Origin: Micromonospora cremea
GTDB lineage: Bacteria; Actinomycetota; Actinomycetes; Mycobacteriales; Micromonosporaceae
Assembly: GCF_900143515.1 (NCBI RefSeq)
Contig: NZ_FSQT01000002.1
Location: forward strand, 869,501-933,500
DNA: 64,000 nt
Direction of reading: 5' to 3'
Part shown: positions 1 to 8,302 of the stretch, piece by piece
Position numbering within the stretch: position 1 is the stretch's first letter
How the letters are laid out: every line of letters starts with the position of its first letter
Made by a program: the position numbers and the translations under genes
The notes under the pieces: model-generated
What the model saw: only the letters and a program-made list of their open reading frames with translations
What the model was told of the DNA's origin: nothing
Database searches by the model: none

Positions 1-1028
1 GCGCCGGCGAGCGCGGCCCACCGCTCCCGGCCGGGCAGGTCGATCAGATCCTGGCCGTCGAGGTGCAGCAGGTCGAAGAAGTACGGCGTCAGCACGGTCT
101 CGCCGGCGCTGGCGGCGGCCGCGAGCACCGCCGGGGCGACCGGTGTGCGCCCCGTGGTGCTGGGCGTGGTGCGCCTGGCGGCCCGGCTGGACGTCTGCTG
201 GAACGGCAGCGGGCGGCCGGTCTCGTCCAGGCCGATCGCCTCGCCGTCGAGCACCAACTCCCGGCCGGGCAGGGCGCGGACCGCGGCGACCACCTCGGGC
301 ACCCGGGTGGTGATCTCGTCGAGGCTGCGGGTGAAGACGGCGATGTCGGCGCCGGAGCGGTGCACCTGGATGCGGATGCCGTCGAGCTTCACGTCGACCA
401 CCGCCGGTGCGCCGGTCGCGGCCAGCGCCTCATCGACCGAGGGCGCGCTCTGCGCGAGCATCGGCGCCAGCGGCCGGCCGACCCGCAGGCCGAACCCGGC
501 CAGCTCGGCGGCGCCTCCGGCCAGCGCGGCCACCGCCACCGCGCGCAGGTCACCGGCGAGCAGCAGGGCCCGACGGACCAACGCCACCGGCACCTCGGCG
601 GCCCGGGCCACCGCGTCGGCGAGCAGCCCGGCCTGGGCGCCCTGCCGCAGCTCGCCGCTGAACAGGTTGGTGAGCAGCCGCTGCTCCTCGGCGGTCGCCG
701 CCGCGTAGAGGGCCCCGAGCAGCGCTCGGCGTCGCGCCTGCGAGCCCGCGCCGTGCACCCCGGCGATCTGCTCGATGGCCGCGTCGACGGCGGCCACGGT
801 CAACGTCGGCTCGGCGGCCGATGGCGGCAGGTCACGCAGGCTCGCATAACCCACCCCGGTCTGCCGCTGACGCAGCTCACCGGCGAGATAGCCGGCGCCG
901 GGCTCCACCTCGGCCGGGTCGAGCCGGCGCAGCGCGTCGGCGAGCAACTCCACCTTGGCGCGCCGGCCGCTGGTGGCGCCGACGGCGGCGGACGTGGCTG
1001 CCAGGTCGAGGAACCGCACGACGCTCAT
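1..1028 (-). CDS. ligB: ATP-dependent DNA ligase (LigB-like), 3' end outside window
   Basis: Seals nicks in DNA using ATP, presumably in repair alongside the NAD-dependent replicative ligase. The visible 342 residues begin at ATG 1028 (MSVVRFLDLA) and cover an N-terminal DNA-binding domain (about residues 1-180) and the start of the nucleotidyltransferase domain. The adenylation motif KLDGIR is present, with the active-site lysine at about residue 214. The overall pattern (SGELRQGA, LRVGRPLAPML) matches mycobacterial LigB, which is about 510 residues long, so roughly a third of the protein is missing at the window edge. That is truncation by the window, not decay. The family is certain; the LigB subgroup is inferred from memory of the sequence. 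Confidence 0.9.
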   Translation of the reverse strand, partial: MSVVRFLDLAATSAAVGATSGRRAKVELLADALRRLDPAEVEPGAGYLAGELRQRQTGVGYASLRDLPPSAAEPTLTVAAVDAAIEQIAGVHGAGSQARRRALLGALYAAATAEEQRLLTNLFSGELRQGAQAGLLADAVARAAEVPVALVRRALLLAGDLRAVAVAALAGGAAELAGFGLRVGRPLAPMLAQSAPSVDEALAATGAPAVVDVKLDGIRIQVHRSGADIAVFTRSLDEITTRVPEVVAAVRALPGRELVLDGEAIGLDETGRPLPFQQTSSRAARRTTPSTTGRTPVAPAVLAAAASAGETVLTPYFFDLLHLDGQDLIDLPGRERWAALAG

Positions 1029-1048
1029 CCTGCCAGTCACCCCCGACA

Positions 1049-1076
1049 CCGCCCGGGCATTGCCGTGCCCGGGCGG
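1049..1076. terminator. GC-rich hairpin between the ligase and the small gene upstream
   Basis: A perfect 11-bp stem (CCGCCCGGGCA paired with TGCCCGGGCGG) with a 6-nt loop lies downstream of the stop of the small minus-strand gene at 1114-1320 and just upstream of the ligase start. It probably ends transcription of the small gene. No long U-tract follows. Confidence 0.55.
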
Positions 1077-1113
1077 TTGTCGGCAGGATGCCGCCGATCA
1101 CGCGGACGGCGGA

Positions 1114-1320
1114 TCAGGCGGAGACGGGTTCCTCGATGCGCAGCCCCCGGGCGCGGACCTCGCCGGCGACCCGGGAGAGCACCGAGTCGAGGGCGACCAG
1201 GGCGGCGGAGAGCTCACCGAGCTGTTCTTTGAGCGTGTCCTCGGACCACGCGGAGACGTCGACGTCCCCCAGGGCGCTGACGGCGGCCCCCAACCGGGCC
1301 ATCACCTCGTTCGTACTCAT
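1114..1320 (-). CDS. Small conserved-looking protein, 68 aa, function unknown
   Basis: Starts MSTNEVMARLG at ATG 1320. It is an all-helical-looking polypeptide with regularly spaced Leu and Ala (LGELSAALVALDSVLSRVAGEV), no signal peptide and no membrane segment. The helical pattern loosely recalls the N-terminal part of DUF222 proteins of actinobacteria, but the rest of that family is absent, so this is only a resemblance. It is the single gene between the ligase and the palindromic repeat at 1404-1560. Confidence 0.6.
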   Translation of the reverse strand: MSTNEVMARLGAAVSALGDVDVSAWSEDTLKEQLGELSAALVALDSVLSRVAGEVRARGLRIEEPVSA

Positions 1321-1403
1321 GTTCGAAAGGCTATAACAGCCCCGCGCCCGACACACCGCAAACTCCCAGATCACACCGGAAGTTACGGTTCCGACACCCA
1401 GGG

Positions 1404-1560
1404 CGCGTTTCAGAAGTGTCGGTCGAGCCGAGCCGGAGCCCAGGCGTCGTCCGGCAAGGCGGAACGGTGTCCGGATACCGGTGTTGTATCCGGACACCGC
1501 GACAACGCGGCCGGGCGGTGGCTGGGCCCGGCGCAGGCCGGCCAGCACTTCTGAAACGCG
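1404..1560. repeat. 157-bp imperfect palindrome (MITE-like or large hairpin)
   Basis: The outer arms 1404-1418 (CGCGTTTCAGAAGTG) and 1546-1560 are perfect 15-bp inverted repeats. An inner perfect 14-bp pair, 1465-1478 (CGGTGTCCGGATAC) and 1486-1499, has exactly the same centre at position 1482. The sequence between pairs imperfectly along most of its length, so the whole unit folds as one hairpin. The right end stops 3 nt before the TAG stop of the dipeptidase gene. It could be a non-autonomous element with terminal inverted repeats or a large terminator. No clear target duplication is visible. Confidence 0.7.
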
Positions 1561-1563
1561 ACC

Positions 1564-2940
1564 CTAGCTCCCGTTCGAGCCCGCCACGGCCACCTTGCCC
1601 AGCAGCAGCGCCTCGGCGAGGCAGACCCGGGCGAACTCCCCGAGGTGCAGGCTCTCGTTCGGGCCGTGCGCGCGGGCGTGCGGGTCCTCCACACCGGTGA
1701 CCAGGATCGCCGCCTTCGGGAACATCTCCTGGAAGGTGGCGATGAACGGGATCGACCCGCCGACGCCGATGTCCACCGGGTCGGTGCCGTCCCAGGCCTC
1801 CCGGAACGCCGAGCGGGCGGCGTCGAACATCGGCCCGGACGCGTCGATCACGCAGGGGTCGCCGTCGTGCTCGAAGGAGACCGTCACCTGGGCGCCCCAC
1901 GGCGCCTGCTTCTCCAGGTGCGCGCGCACCGCCGCGTACGCCCGCTTGGGGTCGTCGCCCGGGGCGAGCCGGATGCTCAGCTTCGCCTTGGCGGACGGGA
2001 CCAGGGCGTTCGGCGCCTCGCCGGTGGACGGCGCGTCGATGCCGAGTACCGCCAGCGCGGGCTTGGTCCAGAGCCGGTCGGTGATCCGGCCGGTGCCGAT
2101 GAACTGCACGCCCTCGGCCAGCCCGGCCTCGGCCCGGATTCGGTCCTCGGGGTAGTCGACGGTGGCACCCACGCGGCCGACCAGCCCGTCCACCGCCACG
2201 TCACCGGCGTCGTCGTGCAGGGTGGCCAGCAGCCGGACCAGCGCGGTGAGCGCGTCCGGGACGGCACCGCCGAACATGCCGCTGTGCACCGCGTGGTCCA
2301 GCGTACGGACCTCGACGAAGCAGTTGACGATGCCGCGCAGCGAGGTGGTCAGCGCCGGTACGCCGATGTCCCAGTTGCCGGAGTCGGCGATCACGATGAC
2401 GTCCGAGGCGATCTCGTCGCGGTGCTCGGCCAGCAGCCGCTCCAGCGAGTCGGAGCCGTACTCCTCCTCGCCCTCGATGAAGAGGACCACGCCGACCGGC
2501 AGCGCGTCACCGTACGCGCGCAGCGCCGCGATGTGCGCCATGATGCCGGCCTTGTCGTCGGCCGCGCCCCGGCCGTAGAGCCGACCGTCGCGCTCGACCG
2601 GCTCGAACGGGTCGGACTCCCACAGCGACCGGTCGCCGACCGGCTGCACGTCGTGGTGGGCGTAGAGCAGCACGGTGGGCGCGCCGGCCGGGGCGGCGCG
2701 GCGGCCGATCACCGCGGGCTGCCCGCCGGAACGCACGATGTCGACGTCCAGGCCACAGCCGCGCAGCAGCTCGGCGACCGCCTCGGCGGAGCGCTCCACG
2801 TGTGAGTGGTCGAAGCCCTCGAAGGCGATGCCGGGGATGCGGACGAGGCGTTCCAGGTCGGCCCGGACACCGGGCATCTCCCGCTCGACGGCGGCCCGCA
2901 CCTGGGACTCGGACATGATCGGTGTGGTCATGACCGGCAT
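1564..2940 (-). CDS. M20 family metallodipeptidase
   Basis: A cytoplasmic zinc exopeptidase of the M20 (CNDP/PepV-like) family, 458 aa, expected to hydrolyse dipeptides or related amides. The metal-site motifs are all visible: LLYAHHDVQPVG (first His and Asp), GRGAADDKAG (bridging Asp), EGEEEYGS (catalytic and ligand Glu), IADSGNWD (Asp), and a C-terminal RAHGPNESL with the last His. A lid or dimerisation domain lies between. Start at 2940 (MPVMTTPIM); ATG 2931 or the Met of MSESQ are alternatives. Length is normal. It lies only 12 nt downstream of the M48 peptidase gene on the same strand, so the two may be co-transcribed. The stop codon abuts the palindrome at 1404-1560. Confidence 0.92.
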   Translation of the reverse strand: MPVMTTPIMSESQVRAAVEREMPGVRADLERLVRIPGIAFEGFDHSHVERSAEAVAELLRGCGLDVDIVRSGGQPAVIGRRAAPAGAPTVLLYAHHDVQPVGDRSLWESDPFEPVERDGRLYGRGAADDKAGIMAHIAALRAYGDALPVGVVLFIEGEEEYGSDSLERLLAEHRDEIASDVIVIADSGNWDIGVPALTTSLRGIVNCFVEVRTLDHAVHSGMFGGAVPDALTALVRLLATLHDDAGDVAVDGLVGRVGATVDYPEDRIRAEAGLAEGVQFIGTGRITDRLWTKPALAVLGIDAPSTGEAPNALVPSAKAKLSIRLAPGDDPKRAYAAVRAHLEKQAPWGAQVTVSFEHDGDPCVIDASGPMFDAARSAFREAWDGTDPVDIGVGGSIPFIATFQEMFPKAAILVTGVEDPHARAHGPNESLHLGEFARVCLAEALLLGKVAVAGSNGS

Positions 2941-2952
2941 CGTATGCCGGCC

Positions 2953-4083
2953 TTACCCCGGCGTGCCGGCCGAGCCCGTACCGTCACCGGCTCCCGCCGT
3001 CGCGCCGGGCGCGGTCCGGCCGGCGCGTTGCGCGCGACCGGCGGCCTCGGTGGCGGCGTCCATCCAGGAACGGGCCCGGCCCGCGGTGCCGCCCACCCAC
3101 TCGCCGACGTCGCTGGCACCGTCGCCGAGCCGACGCAGCAGCCCGACCAGCGGATCGGTGGATCGGCCGAACTCCTCCCGGTACGACTCGGCCGCCGCCT
3201 TGATTTCCTCCGAGACACTGGTCGAGCCGTCGTCGTCGCGGAGCGGGTAGTCCCCGGCCAGCACCCGGCCGTACGCCCCGGAGTCGATCCACTGCCGCAG
3301 CTGGGCCGCGCGCGCCACCGGCGCCGGGTGCGTGCTCCACGCGGTCATCCGGATCTTGTGCAGGCTGTCCCGCAGGTCACCGCCACCGGCGTACTCGGCG
3401 GCCTGCTCCAGGAAGGCGGTGGTGTCGATCTGGGACAGGTCGCCGCCGCCGGCGAGCTTCATCAGCAGCCGCAGCGCGGCGGCCGGGTCCTGCCCGGCGA
3501 GCAGACCGGCCCGGTCGGCAGAGAGCTCCGCCTTGCGCCACCACTCGAGCATCGCCGCGATGATCGCCCGCAGCGCGAACGCGCCGACCGGCAACCAGCT
3601 CAGGTTGGCCGCCCACCGGGTGAGGATCATGAGCATCGTCTTGTAGACCGCGTGCCCGCTGCCGACGTGCCCCAGCTCGTGGCCGAGCAGGCAGCGCAGC
3701 TCGTCCTCGTCGAGCTGCTGCACGCAGGCGGAGTTCAGCACGACGAACGGCCGGTCCAGACCGACCGCCTCGGCGGCCAGCCAGGGCGACTGCGTCACGT
3801 ACAGCTCGGGCAGCTCGGCCACGTCGAGCGTCGCGGCGGCCTCGGTGTAGCGCTGCCAGACCGCCGGGTACTGCCGGTGGTCGACCCGGATGCCCGAGGC
3901 CAGCACGGAGAGCCGGAAGCCGCGCTCGTTCCACATGCCGAAGAACGCCCGCACCACGTCGTCGAAACCCCGCAGCTCGCGCAGCGCGACCAGGGCGCCC
4001 CGGTCGGCCGGATGCTCCCAGGCCCGGGAGCTGATGCCGGTGAGGGTGGTGCGGCGCCGCGCGGGCGAATCCGCTGCCGACAT
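2953..4083 (-). CDS. M48 family zinc metalloprotease
   Basis: A 376-aa protein with the HELGH zincin motif at about residues 135-139 and a downstream KAELSADRAG segment supplying the third, glutamate ligand, as in the HtpX/Ste24 (M48) family. Between them a hydrophobic stretch (MILTRWAANLSWLPVGAFALRAI) may form one or two membrane helices; the rest is soluble. The C-terminal 50 residues are rich in Ala, Gly and Arg and look disordered. M48 enzymes usually take part in protein quality control, but the substrate here is unknown. The dipeptidase follows after 12 nt, so a proteolytic operon is plausible. Confidence 0.88.
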   Translation of the reverse strand: MSAADSPARRRTTLTGISSRAWEHPADRGALVALRELRGFDDVVRAFFGMWNERGFRLSVLASGIRVDHRQYPAVWQRYTEAAATLDVAELPELYVTQSPWLAAEAVGLDRPFVVLNSACVQQLDEDELRCLLGHELGHVGSGHAVYKTMLMILTRWAANLSWLPVGAFALRAIIAAMLEWWRKAELSADRAGLLAGQDPAAALRLLMKLAGGGDLSQIDTTAFLEQAAEYAGGGDLRDSLHKIRMTAWSTHPAPVARAAQLRQWIDSGAYGRVLAGDYPLRDDDGSTSVSEEIKAAAESYREEFGRSTDPLVGLLRRLGDGASDVGEWVGGTAGRARSWMDAATEAAGRAQRAGRTAPGATAGAGDGTGSAGTPG

Positions 4084-4158
4084 GATGAGTCCCCCATTCG
4101 CCGCGCCCTGAGCCTCCTCGCATCGTGCCGTAGCCGGTGGCGGACGTCCATGCCCCGC

Positions 4159-4830
4159 TCAGCGGATGCGCACGTAGTACCGGTCCGCGTCGTACGGCAG
4201 GGTCGGCGCCCCGTCGATCACCAGGTCGGCCCGGCGGGCCGTGTCGTCGGCGGCGAAGTGCGCACGCTCCCCGGCGTGCCAGCGGCGCAGCTCGGGCAGG
4301 ATTCCCGGCCCGTCCCGGGCGACCGCGCGGGCCAGCCGTAACGAGGCGGGCGCGGTGACGAAGGCGGCCAGGGTCACCTCCGGCCGGACGACGGCGCGCG
4401 CGGCGCTGACCCCCTCCAGGATCAGCACCGACGCGGCCGGCACCGGGACCGACCGGGGCAGGAAGCATCGCCGCACCCAGCTGTAGCGCCGGTAGGAGCC
4501 GGGCCGCCCCGCACGCAGCGGGCCCAGCACCCACTCGTCGAGCCGGGGCCAGAAGGTGAGTTGGTCGTCCCAGCCGTCGAGCAGGTCGTCGGTGTGCACC
4601 ACCGGCGGCCGGGCGCCGCCGGGCAGCGCCGCCAGGGCGTCCGCGAGGTGCGCGGCGAAGCTGCTCTTGCCCGCGCCGCTCGGCCCGTCGACCGCGACCA
4701 GCCGGGTCCGCCCCAACCGTGCCGGGCCCGCGAGCACCCGGCGGGCCAACTCGGCGTACGCCTCGACGACCGCCACCGGCGCGCCGGTGCCCTCCTCGGC
4801 CGTCGCCGGCCGGCCGACTTCCGGGGTCAC
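4159..4830 (-). CDS. Uridine-kinase-like P-loop kinase
   Basis: A 223-aa nucleoside-kinase-like NTPase. It has a Walker A motif (VDGPSGAGKSSFA), an HTDDLLDGWD segment that matches the catalytic and substrate Asp region of uridine kinases, and ILEGVSAAR as Walker B. The likely reaction is ATP-dependent phosphorylation of a small molecule, uridine or a related compound. It starts with GTG at 4828-4830, overlapping the TGA of the upstream padR gene as GTGA, so translation of the two is probably coupled. Such proteins are usually annotated only as uridine kinase family; true substrate unproven. Confidence 0.82.
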   Translation of the reverse strand: MTPEVGRPATAEEGTGAPVAVVEAYAELARRVLAGPARLGRTRLVAVDGPSGAGKSSFAAHLADALAALPGGARPPVVHTDDLLDGWDDQLTFWPRLDEWVLGPLRAGRPGSYRRYSWVRRCFLPRSVPVPAASVLILEGVSAARAVVRPEVTLAAFVTAPASLRLARAVARDGPGILPELRRWHAGERAHFAADDTARRADLVIDGAPTLPYDADRYYVRIR

Positions 4831-5348
4831 CCCGGCTCGCCCAGCATCTCGCCGAGCCAGCGCAGCTCGGCCTGGCTGGTGGCTCGGGCGATGGTCAGCA
4901 TCCCCCGGCGGTACGGGTCGGTGAGTTCCTCGGCGCGCACCGGCCGGTCACCCTCGTAGAAGAAGCTGCTCGGCGTACGGAGGAAGGCCAACCGTCGGCG
5001 GAGCACCTGGTCGCGGGCGGCCGGGTCATCCAGGTGCCGGAGAAAGGCCAGCAGGACGAACCAGCGGTTCTCGTCGCTGATCTCCAGCTCGTCGGGTTCG
5101 CGGAGCCGGCGGTCCAGCTCGGCCCGACCCGGCTCGGTCAGCGCCAGCATCTGGCGGGGGGCCGCGCCGGCACCGGGTTCCACCCGCCGGGTGAGCAGGC
5201 CAGCGCGTTCCAGTCGCTTGATCGCGGGATAGAGGGTCCCGTCGGCGATGGGTCGGACATGCCCGGTGAGCTGGGCGATCCGCCGCTTCAGGTCGTAGCC
5301 GTGCAGGGGTCGGTCGGCCAGGAAACCGAGGATGGCGAGTTCGAGCAC
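4827..5348 (-). CDS. PadR family transcriptional regulator
   Basis: A 173-aa repressor-type DNA-binding protein. The N-terminal winged helix is typical of PadR (LAILGFLADRPLHGYDLKRRI ... GTLYPAIKRLERAGLL), followed by a C-terminal helical dimerisation part (DELEISDENRWFVLLAFLRHL). GTG 5346-5348 is chosen because the PadR fold begins there directly; longer open frame upstream would read through the operator. It is transcribed divergently from the hydrolase at 5403, and the palindrome at 5374-5393 between them is its probable operator. The downstream kinase gene overlaps its stop. Confidence 0.9.
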   Translation of the reverse strand: MLELAILGFLADRPLHGYDLKRRIAQLTGHVRPIADGTLYPAIKRLERAGLLTRRVEPGAGAAPRQMLALTEPGRAELDRRLREPDELEISDENRWFVLLAFLRHLDDPAARDQVLRRRLAFLRTPSSFFYEGDRPVRAEELTDPYRRGMLTIARATSQAELRWLGEMLGEPG

Positions 5349-5373
5349 GGTCCCATTATGCCCTCTTGACGAT

Positions 5374-5393
5374 ATACCTCGGGACGGAGGTAT
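5374..5393. promoter_or_regulatory. Probable PadR operator in divergent promoter
   Basis: A perfect 7-bp inverted repeat (ATACCTC, 6-nt spacer, GAGGTAT) sits midway between the divergent padR and hydrolase starts. A TTGACG at 5366-5371 and TATTGT at 5391-5396 could be the plus-strand promoter, which puts the hydrolase ATG only 6 nt after the -10. That hydrolase message would then be leaderless. PadR binding here would cover both promoters, giving autoregulation plus control of the hydrolase. Confidence 0.7.
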
Positions 5394-5402
5394 TGTGTCG
5401 CC

Positions 5403-6176
5403 ATGAATGCTGCGACCGTGGGCCCGGACGGGGCTCGAATGCGTTGGGTGGAGATCTCCGGACGTGCACCGGCCCGGGTGTACGTGCACGGGCTCGGCGC
5501 GATGTCCGCGCCGTACTTCCTGCCAGCGGCCACCCTCCCCGAGCTGGCCGGCCACCGATCCCTCTTCGTCGATCTCCTCGGCTTCGGGTTGAGCGACCGG
5601 CCGGCCGCATTCGGCTACACCCTCACCGAGCACGCCGAGGCGCTGGCCGCGGCGCTCGACGCGGCCGGGGTCCGGGCGGCCGACATCGTCGCGCACAGCA
5701 TGGGCGGCGCGGTGGCCATCGCACTCGCCCACCACCGCCCGGACCTGGTCGGGCAGCTGGTGCTGATCGAGGCGAACCTGGACCCGAATCCCCCGCCGAC
5801 CGCCGGCAGCAGCGGCATGGCCCGGTACTCCGAGGCGGAGTTCCTCGCCGGCGGCCTCGCCTCGACGCTGGACCGGGTGGGCCCGGCCTGGGCCGCCACC
5901 ATGCGACTCGCCGACCCGATCGGCCTGCACCGCACCGCGATCGGCCTGACGACCGGCACTCGCCCCGCGATGCGGCACCTGCTGGAACGGCTGCCGATGC
6001 CGCGCACCTACCTCCAGGGTGGTCGGAGCGGGCCGGTCGTCGGCGCGGAATCGCTGGCCTCAGCCGGAGTGCGGGTGGTGACCGTGCCGGACGCCGGACA
6101 CAACATCATGCTCGACGCACCCGAGCAGTTCGCTCAGGTCACCGCCGCCGCCCTCGCCCAGCCCGCCCTCGCCTGA
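5403..6176 (+). CDS. Alpha/beta hydrolase
   Basis: A 257-aa alpha/beta-hydrolase-fold enzyme. The oxyanion region is VYVHGLGAMS, the nucleophile elbow is AHSMGGAV with Ser at about residue 99, and the catalytic His is in DAGHNIMLD at about 233. The usual acid after strand 6 is not obvious (LQGGRSGPV), so the third catalytic residue may be supplied from elsewhere, for example the Glu in GAES. The substrate cannot be told from sequence. The gene is divergent from padR and probably repressed by it. No Shine-Dalgarno sequence is visible, which agrees with a leaderless message. Confidence 0.88.
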   Translation: MNAATVGPDGARMRWVEISGRAPARVYVHGLGAMSAPYFLPAATLPELAGHRSLFVDLLGFGLSDRPAAFGYTLTEHAEALAAALDAAGVRAADIVAHSMGGAVAIALAHHRPDLVGQLVLIEANLDPNPPPTAGSSGMARYSEAEFLAGGLASTLDRVGPAWAATMRLADPIGLHRTAIGLTTGTRPAMRHLLERLPMPRTYLQGGRSGPVVGAESLASAGVRVVTVPDAGHNIMLDAPEQFAQVTAAALAQPALA

Positions 6177-6333
6177 CGATTCCGCCGGCGCTGCCACCCG
6201 ATCCCACCGCAGCCGTACGGGGGCTGACCGCCGTGGCCGGCCACCCGTCACGTCCGGGGGAATTGGGGCGGCGACGGGTGACGCACCGCCCGTTCGTCCG
6301 GCGGGGCAGCACCGGAATGGGCATGCTCGTGAC

Positions 6334-6750
6334 GTGCTCCGAGACGTGATGAGCCCCGGCATCGACGCCCTGCTCGAACAGGCCCGCGCCGGGCTGCACC
6401 GACTGACTCCGCAGCAGACCGTCGAGGCGGTCCGCGGCGGCGCGCTGCTGATCGACACCCGTACCGAGATGCAGCGCCGAGACCAGGGCGACCTGCCCGG
6501 GGCGATCGTCATCGACCGGACGGTGCTGGAGTGGCGACTCGACCCGGCCAGCGAATGGCGCATCCCGGAAGCCACCGGCTACGACCGGGAGATCGTGCTG
6601 GTGTGCCGGGAGGGTTACAGCTCCAGCCTGGCCGCCGCCAGCCTCCAGACGCTCGGGCTGCGCCGGGCCACCGACATGATCGGCGGCGTCGACGCGTGGC
6701 TCGCCGCCGGCCTTCCCACCACCGACCGCCCCGCCGACATCCGCCACTGA
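6334..6750 (+). CDS. Rhodanese-like domain protein
   Basis: A 138-aa single rhodanese domain that may move sulfane sulfur or act as a phosphatase-like module. The active-site loop is CREGYSS with Cys at about residue 91, preceded by the domain signatures LLIDTRTE and GAIVIDRTVLEW. Start is uncertain: GTG 6334 gives MLRDVMSPG, while ATG 6349 gives a protein five residues shorter; neither has a clear ribosome site. It stands alone, convergent with cobQ, whose stop lies 11 nt beyond this gene's stop. Confidence 0.85.
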   Translation: MLRDVMSPGIDALLEQARAGLHRLTPQQTVEAVRGGALLIDTRTEMQRRDQGDLPGAIVIDRTVLEWRLDPASEWRIPEATGYDREIVLVCREGYSSSLAAASLQTLGLRRATDMIGGVDAWLAAGLPTTDRPADIRH

Positions 6751-6760
6751 CCGACGCCGG

Positions 6761-8302
6761 TCAGGCCGGTGGCGGACCGGGTGGGATGAAGTGGAGGCCG
6801 GGGGGTGGCCCGGTCTCGATGAGGCGCCACAGGGCGTCGGTGTCCAGATGCTCCTCGACCAGGTCACCGAGCAGGTCGAGCGAGCGTTCCCGGGCGGCGG
6901 CGAAGCTGGTGTCCGGCGCGACCCGGAACCCGCTGCGCCCGGCCAGCCGGGCCACCTCGGTGAGGAAACCACGGCGGAATCCGTCGGATTCGAACGCCCC
7001 GTGCCAGTGCGTGCCGTGCACGACGCCGAGCACCGCGCCCTCGCCGACGCCGTCGCTCCCGGTCAGCAGCGGCGTCAGGGTCGGATCGGTCTGCGAGACG
7101 TACCCGTGGTGGATCTCGTAGCCGCGGACCGGCAGGTCGCCGTGGGCGGTGCCCACCGACTGCCGGACGGTCTTTCGCGGATCGAAGGTGATCTCGATGG
7201 GCAGCAGACCGAGGCCCGGCACGCTGCCCTGCCGGCTCTCCACCGGATCGTGGATCGCCCGCCCGAGCATCTGGAAGCCGCCGCAAAGACCCAGCAGCGG
7301 CTTGCCGGCCGCAGCATGGGCCAGGACCGCGTCGGCCAGGCCGGTCTCACGCAGCCAGGCGAGGTCCGCCACGGTCGACTTGGACCCGGGCAGAACGACC
7401 AGGTCGGCGGCGGCCAGCTCGGCCGGTTCGACGGTCAGGCGTACGCGGACGCCCGGCTCGGTGGCCAGCGCTTCCACGTCGGTGGCGTTGCTGATCCGGG
7501 GCAGCCGGACGACGGCCACGTCCAGCCACTCGGTGCCGTGCGGGGCGGCCGGGCGGCCGAGCACCCGGCCGTAGGCGAGCGAATCCTCGGCGTCGAGCCA
7601 GAGGTCGAGCGCCCAGGGCAGCACCCCGTACGTGGGGCGGCCGGTGACGTGACGCAACATGTCCAGCCCCGGCTGGAGCAGGCCGAGGTCGCCCCGGAAT
7701 TTGTTGATCACGAAGCCGGCGATCAGCGCCTGGTCGGCCGGGTCGAGCAGGGCCACCGTGCCGAACATCGAGGCGAAGACGCCGCCCCGGTCGATGTCGC
7801 CGACCACGATGGTGGGCAGGTTGGCGTGCCGGGCCAACCCCATGTTGACGTAGTCACCGGCCCGAAGGTTGATCTCGGCGGGGCTGCCGGCGCCCTCGCA
7901 GATCACCACGTCGTACGCGGCCCGCAGCTCGGCCAGCGCCCCGTACGCGGTCTCGGCGAGCCGGGGACGCAGGTGCCGGAAGGTGCCGGCGGTGATCGTG
8001 TCGACCGCCTCGCCCAGCAGCACGACCTGGCTGGCCAGGTCGCTGCCCGGCTTGAGCAGCACCGGATTGAAGCGCAGGTCGGGGGCGATGCCGCAGGCGG
8101 CGGCCTGCATGGCCTGGGCCCGGCCGATCTCGCCGCCGCGGCCGTCCGGCCCGACCACCACCGCCGAGTTGTTCGACATGTTCTGCGCCTTGAACGGCGC
8201 CACCTTCACGCCCTGCCGGTGCAGCCAGCGGCAGATGCCGGCGGTGAGCACGCTCTTGCCGGCGTCGGACGTGGTGCCGGCGACCAGCAGACCACCGCTC
8301 AC
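6761..8302 (-). CDS. cobQ: Cobyric acid synthase CobQ
   Basis: A 513-aa ATP- and glutamine-dependent amidase that amidates adenosyl-cobyrinate a,c-diamide at four side chains to give cobyric acid in B12 synthesis. The N-terminal synthetase domain shows the P-loop variant [10 protein letters not shown] and KAQNMSNNS. The C-terminal class I glutaminase-like domain has the Cys in LGLCGGFQ (about residue 340) and His in THWHGAF (about 434). GTG at 8300-8302 is chosen because the family N-terminus starts right there ([12 protein letters not shown]). It overlaps the cobD stop as GTGA, so the two are coupled. No cobalamin riboswitch was recognised upstream of the pair. Confidence 0.96.
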   Translation of the reverse strand: MSGGLLVAGTTSDAGKSVLTAGICRWLHRQGVKVAPFKAQNMSNNSAVVVGPDGRGGEIGRAQAMQAAACGIAPDLRFNPVLLKPGSDLASQVVLLGEAVDTITAGTFRHLRPRLAETAYGALAELRAAYDVVICEGAGSPAEINLRAGDYVNMGLARHANLPTIVVGDIDRGGVFASMFGTVALLDPADQALIAGFVINKFRGDLGLLQPGLDMLRHVTGRPTYGVLPWALDLWLDAEDSLAYGRVLGRPAAPHGTEWLDVAVVRLPRISNATDVEALATEPGVRVRLTVEPAELAAADLVVLPGSKSTVADLAWLRETGLADAVLAHAAAGKPLLGLCGGFQMLGRAIHDPVESRQGSVPGLGLLPIEITFDPRKTVRQSVGTAHGDLPVRGYEIHHGYVSQTDPTLTPLLTGSDGVGEGAVLGVVHGTHWHGAFESDGFRRGFLTEVARLAGRSGFRVAPDTSFAAARERSLDLLGDLVEEHLDTDALWRLIETGPPPGLHFIPPGPPPA

